Below are positions 21,181 through 31,488 of a DNA stretch of 36,329 bases, in pieces. The stretch comes from Gnetum montanum (taxonomy: Eukaryota > Streptophyta > Gnetopsida > Gnetales > Gnetaceae), in NCBI GenBank assembly GCA_015680685.1, contig MNCI01026985.1, positions 197,244 to 233,572 of the forward strand. The letters are read 5' to 3'. Made by a program: the position numbers and the translations under genes. Numbering within the stretch: the first letter of the stretch is position 1; each line of letters begins with the position of its first letter. The notes beneath the pieces were generated by a model. That model was not told the DNA's origin, ran no database searches, and saw only the letters and a list, made by a program, of their open reading frames with translations.

Positions 21181-22337
21181 CACCAAAGCCTACTCCACTA
21201 AACACTGTCCCTATGGGTCCATATGTTAATGAGCCTAGTACAAGCCATCAAAACAAGGATAATGTCATGGGTTGTGTCCTGAACCCAGCATCCTTAGTAA
21301 CTAACGCAAAACTTCCTCCATGAGAAATACGAATGCTAGGTCAAATAGACCAAGTCTTCACTGATAAAAGTGTTCCAAATGATAAAGACCTAGCAAGCGC
21401 ATTAACCTAAGTCACATAAGCCTTAAAACAAAAGAATAATTTTTTAAGTCTGTATGACCTAGTAATGACTTCATTAGTACATTGGGAAGCTCTTGTATGG
21501 ATGCTGACCTCGATCCATGTTAGTGAAGACCTTCCTGTAGATGAACCATCCATTTATGCAATATTGTCCTCGCAATTACAGGAATCAAAGGCCCTATCCC
21601 TAGAGTTCCATTGTAAGGACATTAAGCTAGATGAGAAAATAGGAGAAGTCACCACAACCCCTATGTTCATAATAATACAGGTTAATCATTTCAAGATACG
21701 TAGGGTGCATGTTGATGATTGTGTGACAAAAAACGTGATTCCTTTTCCCATCATCAAAAAATTGGGATTTACTAAACAAATACAGCCCATGACAACCTCT
21801 TTCTTAAAATCCTTCAGTGGTTCCTGTGTTGGGGTAAAAGGTATGGTTACCTTAGATTTCATAACAGGAGACCAATTCCCCACATCAGCTAAATTCGTAG
21901 TTTTTGACGAATTGCAAGGGTTCAATCTAATTCTAGGATGTCCTTGGCTAGCCCAACTTAAAGTCGTATCCTCACTAATCCATCAAGAGATCTACCTACC
22001 TTACAAGGATGGTGAAATCATCATACATGGGGATACAACTGTACCGATCACTTCCTCACATCCTGAGGTAGGTCAAGAGTCAAAAATTGAGTTCGTTGAA
22101 CCTAAGCAAGAAACTATGAACATACATCAAGACATGAACCCAACATTAATTCACGACCTTACTAGGATTGAAGAAACACAAGAAGACGCAAACATAGGAG
22201 CCATTCCTACCGATGTCTCTTGGTCAAAACTACCATTTGACATCACTGATGAAGGGGAAGGTGAGTATAAAATCATACCCACATGCCCAACCCCACACAT
22301 TAAGCAACAAAAGATCAAGAGGCAACTCAACCACTAG
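21176..22337 (+). pseudogene. Linker end and protease of outer element (decayed)
   Basis: The frame resumes after the insert with GPPKPTPLNTVPMGP, passes a TGA near 21321, a TAA at 21408-21410 and a TAA at 21417, and then stays open from 21465 to TAG at 22335-22337. The protease core is clear (KIGEVTTTPMFIIIQVNHFK; FNLILGCPWLAQL). The active site, however, reads VDDCVTKNVIP where the inner copy has VDDGAATNVVP. The Gly after the catalytic Asp is Cys, so this protease should be inactive. From 22261 the frame overlaps a splice donor; the residues beyond it (EYKIIPTCPTPH...RQLNH) are kept in both elements. Confidence 0.9.
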
Positions 22338-22344
22338 AATGAAA

Positions 22345-22690
22345 CCACATGTCCGAAATGATGTTAAAATATCACATGTCTAAAATGACGTTAAACTACC
22401 ACATGTCCGAAATGACATTAAACTACCACATGTCCGAAATGACATTAAACTACCAATCGTCCAGTATGACATTAAACTACCAACAAACGTTTGTAATGAC
22501 ATTAAACTAGCCATGGTCAGAAAATGGCCAGTTCCTTTTAAAAAGCTTCCTAAAACTATTATTGCTTTTGGCCCACTATGGCATAAAACTAGTAACCTTT
22601 CTTTCCTTGGCAATAGATGCAATAGTCCACCATGACTTTAAACTGATCTAAACAACCTGAAATGGCTTTAAACTAGGATTCAATACGTTG
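22345..22690 (+). repeat. 27-bp tandem repeats after protease (outer element)
   Basis: About six copies of a unit like ATGACATTAAACTACCACAT followed by GTCCGAA (clearest 22345-22520), then looser copies at 22625-22680. The ATGAC..TAAACT core is shared with arrays after RT-side intron sequence and after integrase, and with the inner element. Confidence 0.85.
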
Positions 22691-23035
22691 CAAATTTTAC
22701 ATATTTTCACCACGCTATGTTAAAATTTTAATTTAAATGATACAAGTTGTAGCCTTGATTTACGTCTTCTAGTTAGTTTCTTCTTTTACAAGTATTGATT
22801 CACGTTTTATTCCCTGTCTCACATTTAGTTACATGCATATGTTCGCAATGATATTGGAAAAGGTAAATAAAAAGAGAAAACACAAAATAAAAAATGATGA
22901 TACCAACATGGTAGTAAAGTTTCAACATATTATGTCATAATTAGGTCCACATTATTACATTTTTCAACCACATACTTCCATCAAACATTCAAAAATCAAA
23001 AACATTTAATAGCTAAAATCTGATTAACAATAAAC

Positions 23036-26000
23036 TCAGGGAGGGGGTTGCTCCCCAAGATCTTCTTCATCATCTGCCTTTACTCCACTAGGGCTAGCTC
23101 CATCATTTATGTGTCCCTATAACGGAAAAATAGAATACAAAACAAAATAGGTAAGAATAGTAGAGCAAATCATAAATATAAAAATTAGGAAAACAATAAC
23201 ACTCACAAGTGAGGAGGGCCCTAAGTTGGCCTCCAAACGCCGTAGAATCTCTACATTGGGCACATTTGCCCAATCCTCCTCCAAGCCAAGATCAATGCCA
23301 ACCAAGGTTTTACCCTTGTCCACTGAAGTCCAGGTAGGATGCTCAAGAGAGAACATGCCTATAGAAGCCTCCCCAGAGGCAATGGTAATTTTTCTCTCGG
23401 GAGATCCTTCCACCTCAGTATACTCGATGAACCTGTCATAAGCAAACCGCAAGCCTAACCCATCGATGAACATCTCCATCCAGCAATGTTCAACTGACTC
23501 TTCCTTCAACCATTTCTTGTATTGATGCTTGTGGTCCTTTTGGTCTTGGCCCCACTTTCGTACCTTAGCCGCAAAGGACTTCCAATCATGACACTTTCTG
23601 TTTAGCAAATCTATCTGTGCCTTTTTCTCAACCAAATCCTATGTAGCTTGCACCTTGCTATTCAAAACCATCCAATAGCGTGCATAGGTGATTTCAAAAG
23701 TATGCCAAGTGCTATCACCAAATAGTCTAGTAGCAAGACTAGAGATCCACATTCTTCTCTCTCTCCTTTGCTAGTGCTTCTTTCAATGAATGCACCTCAT
23801 CTTATAAGTACTCAACTAAACACCTACAATTCCAAAGCAACTTGGCATTCTGTACGACACAACCAGAGACCACATCATACACATTCCTTGGGACTTGCTC
23901 AACATTCCCTGGCAATTCAGGGAAAGCATCAATGTGAGTAGCTTCAAAGGGATCCCACTGAAGCTTAGCACCTACATGTGTAAGCACCACACACATAAAT
24001 CACCTATAATCAACAATGAACCTAGGTACTTATCGCAATGCATGACATACATGTACCTAGTTCTAGATGAACTTCTTGTAGGCAAGCAACAACATCATCA
24101 ACGATTCCTTTAACAAAATCCAGCTTACTAGGCATATCAAGCCATGGTCTAAGCTAGTCGATTGATGTAGGACAAGTAGGGGAGGTCACGTTGATTGGAA
24201 CCTATGTTCCTAATACCTCTACCTGAGGTTCATGTGTTTCAAAAGTCTTAGCATCTACCTCTGATGCCAAAAATAATCAAAATAATTAAGAAAAACACAT
24301 GAAAATTAAAGGGTACAAAGACATAGATTGCGCTGAAAGGAACATACTGAAAAGCCCTTTGCCGTTTGGCTGGTGTGGATCACCAAGCTACAAATATCCA
24401 TTGAAGAAGCCATCAAGGACATCTCTTTCATCACTGGGTTGCCTGAGTGCATCCATAGCCTCTGCAAGCTTTGCCCTCAGGATGTCTGTCACATCTTCCT
24501 CTTATGAGATGGGAGGTTCTTCGATCGTTTCTTCTCTTTCCTTCGCTTCTTCTTTCGGCCCTATGACAATCACTTCAGGATCAACCATCGGGGCCAAATC
24601 CTCTCTCTCTCCCTCACAACCTTCCTCTGATAATTCTAGAATCTTAGAGTTAGCATAACATAGTGTATATAACATATAGATCAAAAACAATAAATAACAA
24701 ATAATTTATAACAGTAAAACAAAATACTTACTTTCCACTAGCGATACAAAACAAATCTTCTTTACTCTTGGTGGTATCACATCTAGGGCAGGCTCCCTTA
24801 AACGTTCTTTCCTCTTCACCTTCATCTTGGACTTTCCAACGGTCTTACCAATTAAACATTTAGCCCTTTTCATAGATGTGCGTAGCCTAGGTGGATCCAA
24901 TCCCAAGCTATCATGGAAATGATGAGAATGGCTAACCATACCTCCAGTGGTAATTGATGCAAATTCCTCAATTTCTTCTAGTGGATCCTAGGATTTGGTG
25001 ATGCTAAATAGGTGGTGAACCCATGGATGGGACAATTGTGAATAGTCCCTCAAAACATAGTGGGTATCATCGTAAACCACTAAGATCTTAGTGAACCTAC
25101 GTAAGTACCCCACAAAGAAGGCAAAGGTGAAGTGGGATTTAGCATGGGTGTTTGAACGTAACCTGATGATCTCCCCATGAAAACCAAATAAAAGAAACTG
25201 TGCCCAATTGTAGCATTGGCCTGTCTCTAAGACTGCACGTATGACACATGCAGACTTGATTCCAAGATTTCTCCCTTGGGAAAGAGATTTAGGGAATGCC
25301 CTTGTCCAGAAGAGAGGATATAGAAATTTCACCTCCACTGATCGGGTGTCGTCTCACATGGCAAAACCTTTGCAACCCCGAGGCACACCTAACCACTACT
25401 CAAGATCTTCTATGACTTGACCCTCTTTTTTTGCTTTATCTATGGCCACCATGGAACCATCAATGGGCATGCCAAAAATATCGGAAAGAAACTCAATGGT
25501 CAAGTGGAAAGATACTTTGACCCTTCAGACTTGCATGCTAAAATAGGAAGCATCATCATTGAAGGAATCAATAATGGTGACCATCTCAGTCGCCAGAATG
25601 CTAGGAGTCAAGGCTGAAAACAAATCCATCAGACCCACCTGGGTAAGGCGACTGATGATCAACTCAGAAGCTCTCCATCGTAACCATTTTTTTGTTTGCT
25701 CCACCTCCCCAAATTTCATGAAAAGGGTGGCCTCAGTGCACCCTATTATAATAGTGATTTCTTTGGGATGGATGGCTACTGTAAAGATGAAAACATAGAG
25801 CAAAAAGTTAAAAGCATGGCTGATGATGATGTAGCCAAAAAAGGAAAGGAAAATGGAGCCTAGGGTATGGTCATTTACCATTAGTAAGTAGCATAGGCAG
25901 GATAGATGCAGGATCAACTCTTTGAGGAAAGATTGGCCCATTGGAAGACCATTCCTCATGTAACTAGCCTCAAGATTGGCAAAGCTCAAAGGCTCTTGAA

Positions 26001-26690
26001 AACTACCTATGGCAATCAACGAGAGCCATCTTTGTCTAGTCCAACACTACGGCATGAAGAATGGGGCCCACCATAAACTTCTCTAGCACTGTCCGTGTTA
26101 AGGCAAGCCCACCATCATCATCACGCATCCCATGCTCATCAAAACGAGGCCTACATAGGAAAACAACATTTACATTTAGATGATGACATAAAATTTAAAA
26201 CGGAATCACAAGTTAAAGTAAAATACAAGGGAGCATACCTTTCCACTCTATATACTGTCCTAGGTGTGTTCTGGAATAGAGTGTGCACACGGAGAGCTAG
26301 GAAAAGTGTGTTGCCACTATTGTAATGGCTACACGTAGGCAACTCCCACACATGAGTCAAGGGATGTGTAGATCTAGGACCTTCAGCAGGACCTCCTGCA
26401 ACCTTGAAAAGTCCCTCATCAATGTCAGTAATAAAGGAAACCCTAGCAACGCTATCTCAATGATATCATGAGCCATTTGTTCACTCAAGTGAGACCATAT
26501 GACCACACTAAAATTCTGCAAGATGAAGGACAAAAACGAACTAACACCAGGGCGAAACCATATCACTGGGGCCCGATGTGCAAGTCATAGGGAGGTGTGT
26601 CTGGTCCAAGAGGGCCAAACCAAGCAAGTACCCCAACAAGCTCAACCACCAGAAGAGAAGATTTAGGTCCTCTACACATGGACAAAACAT
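23036..26690 (-). pseudogene. Antisense multi-exon gene inside the intron (decayed)
   Basis: A gene opposite to the element, rebuilt by eye from frame continuity across GT-AG sites. Exons: about 26690-26239, 26150-25879, 25778-24731, 24635-24348, 24260-24057, 23971-23207, 23116-23036 (TGA 23038-23036). Introns are 88, 100, 95, 87, 85 and 90 bp; the 95-bp one has the donor GTAAGT. Phases agree except at the 100-bp intron, which needs one indel. The protein would exceed 900 residues: hydrophobic and helical first half (WLSLIAIGSFQEPLSFANLE; CYNWAQFLLFGFHGEIIRL), a basic patch (KSKMKVKRKERLRE), acidic stretch, a Lys/Glu-rich coiled coil (about 23800-23550) and an acidic tail ending PPP. At least ten stops and several frameshifts. 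I recognise no domain; it may belong with the extra antisense frames described in Tat elements. Confidence 0.72.
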
Positions 26691-27166
26691 TAGGTAAGAG
26701 AAAAATCCAAGTGCTAACAATACGTCAAAATCACATAAACCATAAAAATCACATAAACAAATACTTTTTGATGCCTAGCTTCACCCCCTAAGACAAGGAT
26801 ACTAACATCTATTTAGTGCATTTGATGCTTACTGGGGTACATTGAAATAGATTTCACAATAAATCCATGTTTAAATCATCAACCTCAGAAAAATAGTATA
26901 AACAATATAAACAATATAAAATTTAGAAATTAGTGAACATCTTGGAAATCACTTTTTTAAGCAAGGAAAATTTGACACTCACACTACAACCTCCCAAAGG
27001 CAACTCACACTAGAGGTTATTCCAGCAAAGTCACGTAGTCCTCCCTCAACACTCATGTTAGGTGCTTACAATCCAGCTCATGCTGAAAACTTGCAACTTG
27101 TCCTAGAACCCTTGCCTTGTGTTCACACTCATGTAGCTACCGATGGAGAAACAAAAAAGAGAATGG
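26691..27166. other. Upstream part of antisense gene, no clear exon
   Basis: AT-rich sequence with several ACATAAAC-like words. An acceptor-like TTTGTCCATGTGTAG lies at its lower end on the minus strand, suggesting an intron upstream of the first well-supported exon. No convincing coding block was seen. Confidence 0.4.
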
Positions 27167-27310
27167 ACTCTCAAAATAAGTCATGATGGGTTCTCAAAAT
27201 AAGTCACGATGGATTCTCAAAATAATTCACGATAGGTTCTCAAAATAAGTCACGCTGCGCTCTCAAAATAAGTCACACTACACTCTCAAAACAAGTCACG
27301 ATGGGCCTTC
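27167..27310. repeat. 25-bp tandem repeats (TCTCAAAATAAGTCACGATGG)
   Basis: Six copies of a unit with TCTCAAAATAAGTCACG and a variable end. It carries the GTCACG core of the U3 region and the leader. It lies upstream of the antisense gene. Confidence 0.85.
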
Positions 27311-27589
27311 CCACTAGCAAGTCACACTGGGCTTTTCCCTTCCCACCAGCACAGTGGGCTTTTGCCCCAACACTCACTAAGTACTCATGATGGAAACTCA
27401 TAATTTGCCCTGTAACCCTTATCTTGTGTTCACTTTTCCTAACTGGTGGTCACATAGGGAACCTCCCCAATAACTTAGATGTGACGCGGTCAACACACAA
27501 ATTAGATTGAAAAATAGGTCTTCCTTGCAATGCCGGCCCTCTCAATCCACACTGGTTTCACTTCTTCCATTTTCCCACATTCACGCTGT

Positions 27590-28110
27590 CAAGAAGGCTA
27601 AAAACCTCGCTGCCCTAGGCAAAATCCAAAAATGTGCAAGCCACGCTACCCTAGGAAAAATCCAAAAATGTGCAAGTCACGCTGCCCTGGGCAAAATCCA
27701 AAAATGTGCCAGTCACACTAGGCTCCCCAAAAATTCAAAAATGTGCAATCACGCTAGGCTCCCCAAGAACTGAAAAATGTGCAGTCATGCTAGGCCCCTT
27801 CGGAACTTAAAAAAATGTGCAGTCACGCTGCCCCTTCGAAATTGAAAATTTACAGTCATACTGACCATTCTTGCCCCTCTAAAAATCCAAAATTTTTGTA
27901 GTCAAGTAGCCCACCAAAACTGAAAAATTTTGCCCAAAAATTCAAAGTCACGCTATTCATTCCCTGCCCTGAAATCTAGAAAAATTTTCAAGTAACGATG
28001 CCCCTCCAAAATCGAAAAATTTGTAGTCACGCTGCGAAAGATGCCAAAGAGGGCAAGACAATCACACTGTCAAGAAGGGCAAGAAGCTCACACTACGAAT
28101 AGAGAAAACC
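27590..28110. repeat. 35-bp tandem repeats with GTCACGCT core
   Basis: About nine imperfect copies built from CCAAAAATGTGCAAGTCACG followed by CT and GCC or AGGC words. The first three (27600-27715) are close copies; later ones drift. The opening they give on the + strand (27507-27773) is a by-product of the repeat, not a gene. Confidence 0.8.
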
Positions 28111-28339
28111 CCAAGCTCACAAACGCAACTCATGTTGTGACTCGAAAGACAAGCCTTCCTCCCCATGCTCACGTTACACCCACAAACCCTGCGAAAAACA
28201 CGCCAAGAAAGCCAGAAACCCTAAAAAAACCAAAAACCCCCACGATTCCAGAAATCCCAAAGCCTAAATCATAGCGCAAAATCTCACCCTAGGTAACCCT
28301 GCTTGTAAAAATACCAAAGAAAAATTTGGAAAAAATAAT

Positions 28340-28483
28340 TTAGCTGTGCAAGGCCTTCTTCCACATCAGAATCCTGGCTTGGGGGAGATGTTGGAAGAGC
28401 TCTTCACTCTCCTCCATGAACGCTAGATCTGCCTGCCTCTTTCCCTTGGCCCCACACACCTTCCCTCTATCCTTGTCTCTCAT
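28340..28483 (-). pseudogene. Possible first exon of antisense gene
   Basis: An ATG at 28483 opens 47 codons: basic at first (MRDKDRGKVCGAKGKRQ), then MEESEELFQHLPQARILMWK, ending in TAA at 28340. It is on the same strand as the antisense gene and upstream of its repeats. It may be the first coding exon or a short upstream frame. There is no matching exon in the inner element, and no donor site stands out, so the link is only positional. Confidence 0.25.
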
Positions 28484-28899
28484 GGTCACACTGACGCTGA
28501 TGCTAACGCCTTGGCTCACGCTGCACTTTGTGGGTAAGTGATGTTGTTCTTCCAATTTCCAACAACTCACACTAACAGAAATGAGGCCTTCTATTTCAAA
28601 ACTTCCCTTTTCTATCCCCCCCTAGTAATTTAATTTAATTTATTTAAGTTTTGGCCTTTTATTTTAGTTCCTCTTCTTATTTTAATTTCACTTTACTTTG
28701 GTTACATGTTGTTGTTCAAGCCATCTTTCCCTTGTGCTTGCCTAATTTTCCTTGTCATTCCAACCCCTCGAGATGAGGCCCAAAATTTCTTATGAAAAGA
28801 TGAGGAAGTGCAGAAAATCAACAACGATAAATAAATAAACATATATAAACATTTGGAAAGGGCATAAAATTTATAAAACTTTAAAATCCCCAAAACCTT

Positions 28900-29095
28900 A
28901 TTGTTCACTCGAAAATCTAAAATTTAAAAATGTAGAATTTAAAAGTCAAAAATTTAAAATTTTAAAATTTTAAAATTTTTTAAAAATAGTGCATACACTC
29001 AATCCAAATGACAAGTCAACATGTGGCTCGGTGTGGCCTTAAACTACCATCTAGCCTAGTATGACCTTAAACTTCCATAACTTCCACCACATCTC
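28900..29095. repeat. AT-rich AAATTTTA run and residual core repeats
   Basis: 28905-28990 is almost pure A/T, with a run of AAAATTTTA palindromic words. It is followed at 29025-29085 by two copies of the ATGACCTTAAACT core, shortly before the RT acceptor. The first part could melt easily or bind nuclear matrix; nothing more can be said. Confidence 0.6.
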
Positions 29096-29185
29096 TAAAT
29101 TTTTGTCAGTACATAGTTCACTTATATTTAGTAGCTCCTTCACCAAGAGGGTGTCTCTTACTTTGCTCTCGTTTTAAATTGGCAG

Positions 29186-30819
29186 GAGTAAGCACATGGC
29201 CACCAAGAATATCCTCTCAACATTGTCTCTCAATGGACCATACGAGGAGGTAGAAAGAGCAATCAACCTAGAATCCTTGGATTTAAATCCATCCACCTAT
29301 TCCAATTTAATAGCCTCCACTCAAGAAATGACAGATTGGCCTAAAAATGTGACTAAAACTCTAGATCTAGAAGTTGATAATATGACTAAAGATCCTCTAG
29401 TTAAAATGCCCATCACCACGATCAATGGCAAAACTAGAACATTAAAATTGAGTGCCTTACTAAATTTGCAACTCGTAAGTGACATCATTCAAGTGTTAAA
29501 AGATAACATAAAAAAATTTGCATGGTCATATACCGACATGCTGGGACTAGATCCCCGGATAATCCAACACAACATTATTCTTAATGAAAAAATTAAACCG
29601 ATGAAGCAAAAAGCAAGGAAGATCAGACCCGAGGTTGCATTGGTTGTCCATGCTAAAATCACAAAGCTCTATCAAGCTGGTTTCATCTAGGTCGTTGATT
29701 ATTCTGATTGGGTATCAAACATTGTTGTAGTTCCCAAGAAGAATAGTAGTATACACATATGCATTGACTTCCGTGATCTCAACACAGCCACTCTAAAGGA
29801 CGATTTCCCGTTACCTAGCATTGATCAACTTATTGACACAACTGCTGGGCATGCACTATTATCTTTTATGGATGGAGTTTTGGGATACAACCAAATAAGA
29901 ATCAACCCAGAACATCAACTCAAAACAACTTTCATAATACCTTGGGGTACATTTTGTTATACAATGATGTCATTTGGCCTTAAAAAAAAGGAGCTATATA
30001 TCAACGAGCAATGACATACGTATTTAGTGATTACATGCTCAATTTGCTCAATGATTATGTTGACGATATCATGGTCAAATCTAAAATAATAGAACAACAT
30101 GCAAAAGATCAGGACTTAGTGCTTAAACGTTGTCTCAAATATGACCTTAGACTCAATCCAAAGAAATGTGTCTTTGGTGTCAAAATAGGTAAAATGCTCA
30201 GTTTCGTAGTCTCTAAAACAAGAATACGGATAGACCTCGATAAGGTCAAGGCAATAACTAACATTCAACCGCCAAGGAACCTTACCAAACTACATGGTCT
30301 TCAAGGTAGACTATAATTCATTAGATGCTTTATCGAGAGGTTGACAAAAAAGTTGAGACCAATGAAGCACCTATTAAAAAAATGCATTTCCAATGGACCC
30401 AACAATCTCAAGAAGCATTCGAAAACATAAAGCAAGAACTGGCTCAACTACCAACCGTCTATCCCCCTCAAGGTGATAAACCCTTCTACATCTACTTTGC
30501 AACTTCTGATTCTTCCATCGTGTCAATGCTTTGTCGAAAACGTCAAGATGGAGCTGATATCCCTGTATATTATCTAAGCCACACTTTAATCACCTATGAA
30601 CAACAATACAATGATGTAGAGAAATCATGTCTTGCCCTCATTTTTACCTTGAAGAAATGGCGGCATTATCTCTTCCGCAATCAAGTTTATATTATTTGCA
30701 AAGATAACATACTCCGTGCTATTACTAACAATATCTACAAGTCGAGTAGGATAGCTAGATGGAAAGCAATGATCGCAAAGTTTGACTTGCACTATGTTGT
30801 TGAATCTTCCACAAAAGGC
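29186..30819 (+). pseudogene. pol: Reverse transcriptase-RNase H of outer element (decayed)
   Basis: Matches the inner RT along its full length. The N-terminal extension starts at the acceptor (clear from ATG 29196; LNGPYEE; FAWSYTDMLGLDP). RT motifs: VVVPKKN, ICIDFRDLN, FMDGVLGYNQI, PWGTFCYTM and the catalytic YVDD (30056-30067). RNase H: KPFYIYFATSD, IPVYYLSHTL, YNDVEKSCLAL, KKWRHYLF. Breaks: TAG at 29688-29690 and TAA at 30313-30315 (both Gln in the inner copy), and frameshifts in the A8 run at 29982-29989 and the A7 run at 30376-30382. The frame ends in TAA at 30820-30822, at the same position as in the inner element. Confidence 0.93.
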
Positions 30820-30822
30820 TAA

Positions 30823-31488
30823 GAAATAATCACACAATTAGCCATCTTGCCAACACATGATCAAGCAATAGTCAACACTGAATTCCCTTATGAGAATGTT
30901 AATAGTATAGACACCGTACCTGATGACTATGAGGCAGTTCTCTATTTCGATGGAGCTTCAACCTCTCGAGGAGGGAGTGTAGCGGCCATTTTGGCATATC
31001 CCTCTGGAGAAATCCAACCCTTCTCCTATCGATTAACTTTTCCTTGTACCAATAACATGGCAGAATATGAAGGTCTTCTTAGAGGTCTTCAAGTAGCATT
31101 GACTTTAGGAATCTCATGTCTTGTAGTCTGAGGGGATTCACAATTATTCATTAACCAAGCTACTAAAGTTTATGCATGTAAGGCTCTCCATTTTCAGCCG
31201 TACTATGATTTGATCAAACATCTGCTGAGGCAACTAGTAGAAACAGATATACAACATGTCCCTAGAAGTGAAAACACTATTGCTAATGCACTTGCCACAC
31301 TAGCCTTAAACATAACACCCAAAATGTTCCATGCATTGCCTAGCTCTATCACAAATTGTTCCGAGCCTATAATTAATGGTCTTGGCGAAATATCTATAGC
31401 ATCCATTAGCACAACACACGCAATAGAATGGTACGATGACATAAAAGAGTACCTTCTAAGAGGCGAGCCCCCACAACACTTGGCAAAC
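30823..31488 (+). pseudogene. Archaeal-type RNase H of outer element
   Basis: The Tat-specific second RNase H. Catalytic acidic residues are seen in YFDGASTSRGGS, NMAEYEGLLRGL, GDSQLFINQA and NTIANALATLAL; the last Asp (VDALA in the inner copy) is Asn here, so the active site is damaged. A TGA at 31129-31131 replaces Arg just before GDSQL. It follows the TAA at 30820 in the same frame and runs on into integrase. Confidence 0.9.

Larger units (their letters stand above)
22261..29185 (+). other. Predicted 6.9-kb intron between protease and RT
   Basis: Donor: GGGGAAG|GTGAGTATAA (22260/22261), a consensus plant 5' splice site. Acceptor: CTCTCGTTTTAAATTGGCAG|GAG (29185/29186), with a T-rich tract. 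The inner element keeps the acceptor context. Splicing in phase 1 would continue Glu-Gly into the RT extension; the outer copy then needs one base that it has lost before 29196. Introns between protease and RT are known in Ogre-type elements, but are far shorter. This one is swollen by a complete antisense gene and several repeat arrays. Splicing itself is not shown. Confidence 0.6.

Noticed and set aside
25779-25878. Reading straight through the 100-bp intron as coding (open frame 26019-25525)
   Set aside because: The segment is T-rich with GTAAAT and TTTACAG borders and intron length. Reading through is open, but the encoded stretch is only hydrophobic and low in complexity. It is kept as a probable intron, with the caveat that splicing would need one indel.
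27507-27773. 88-codon + strand frame
   Set aside because: Made by the 35-bp tandem repeat itself; repetitive peptide with no other support.
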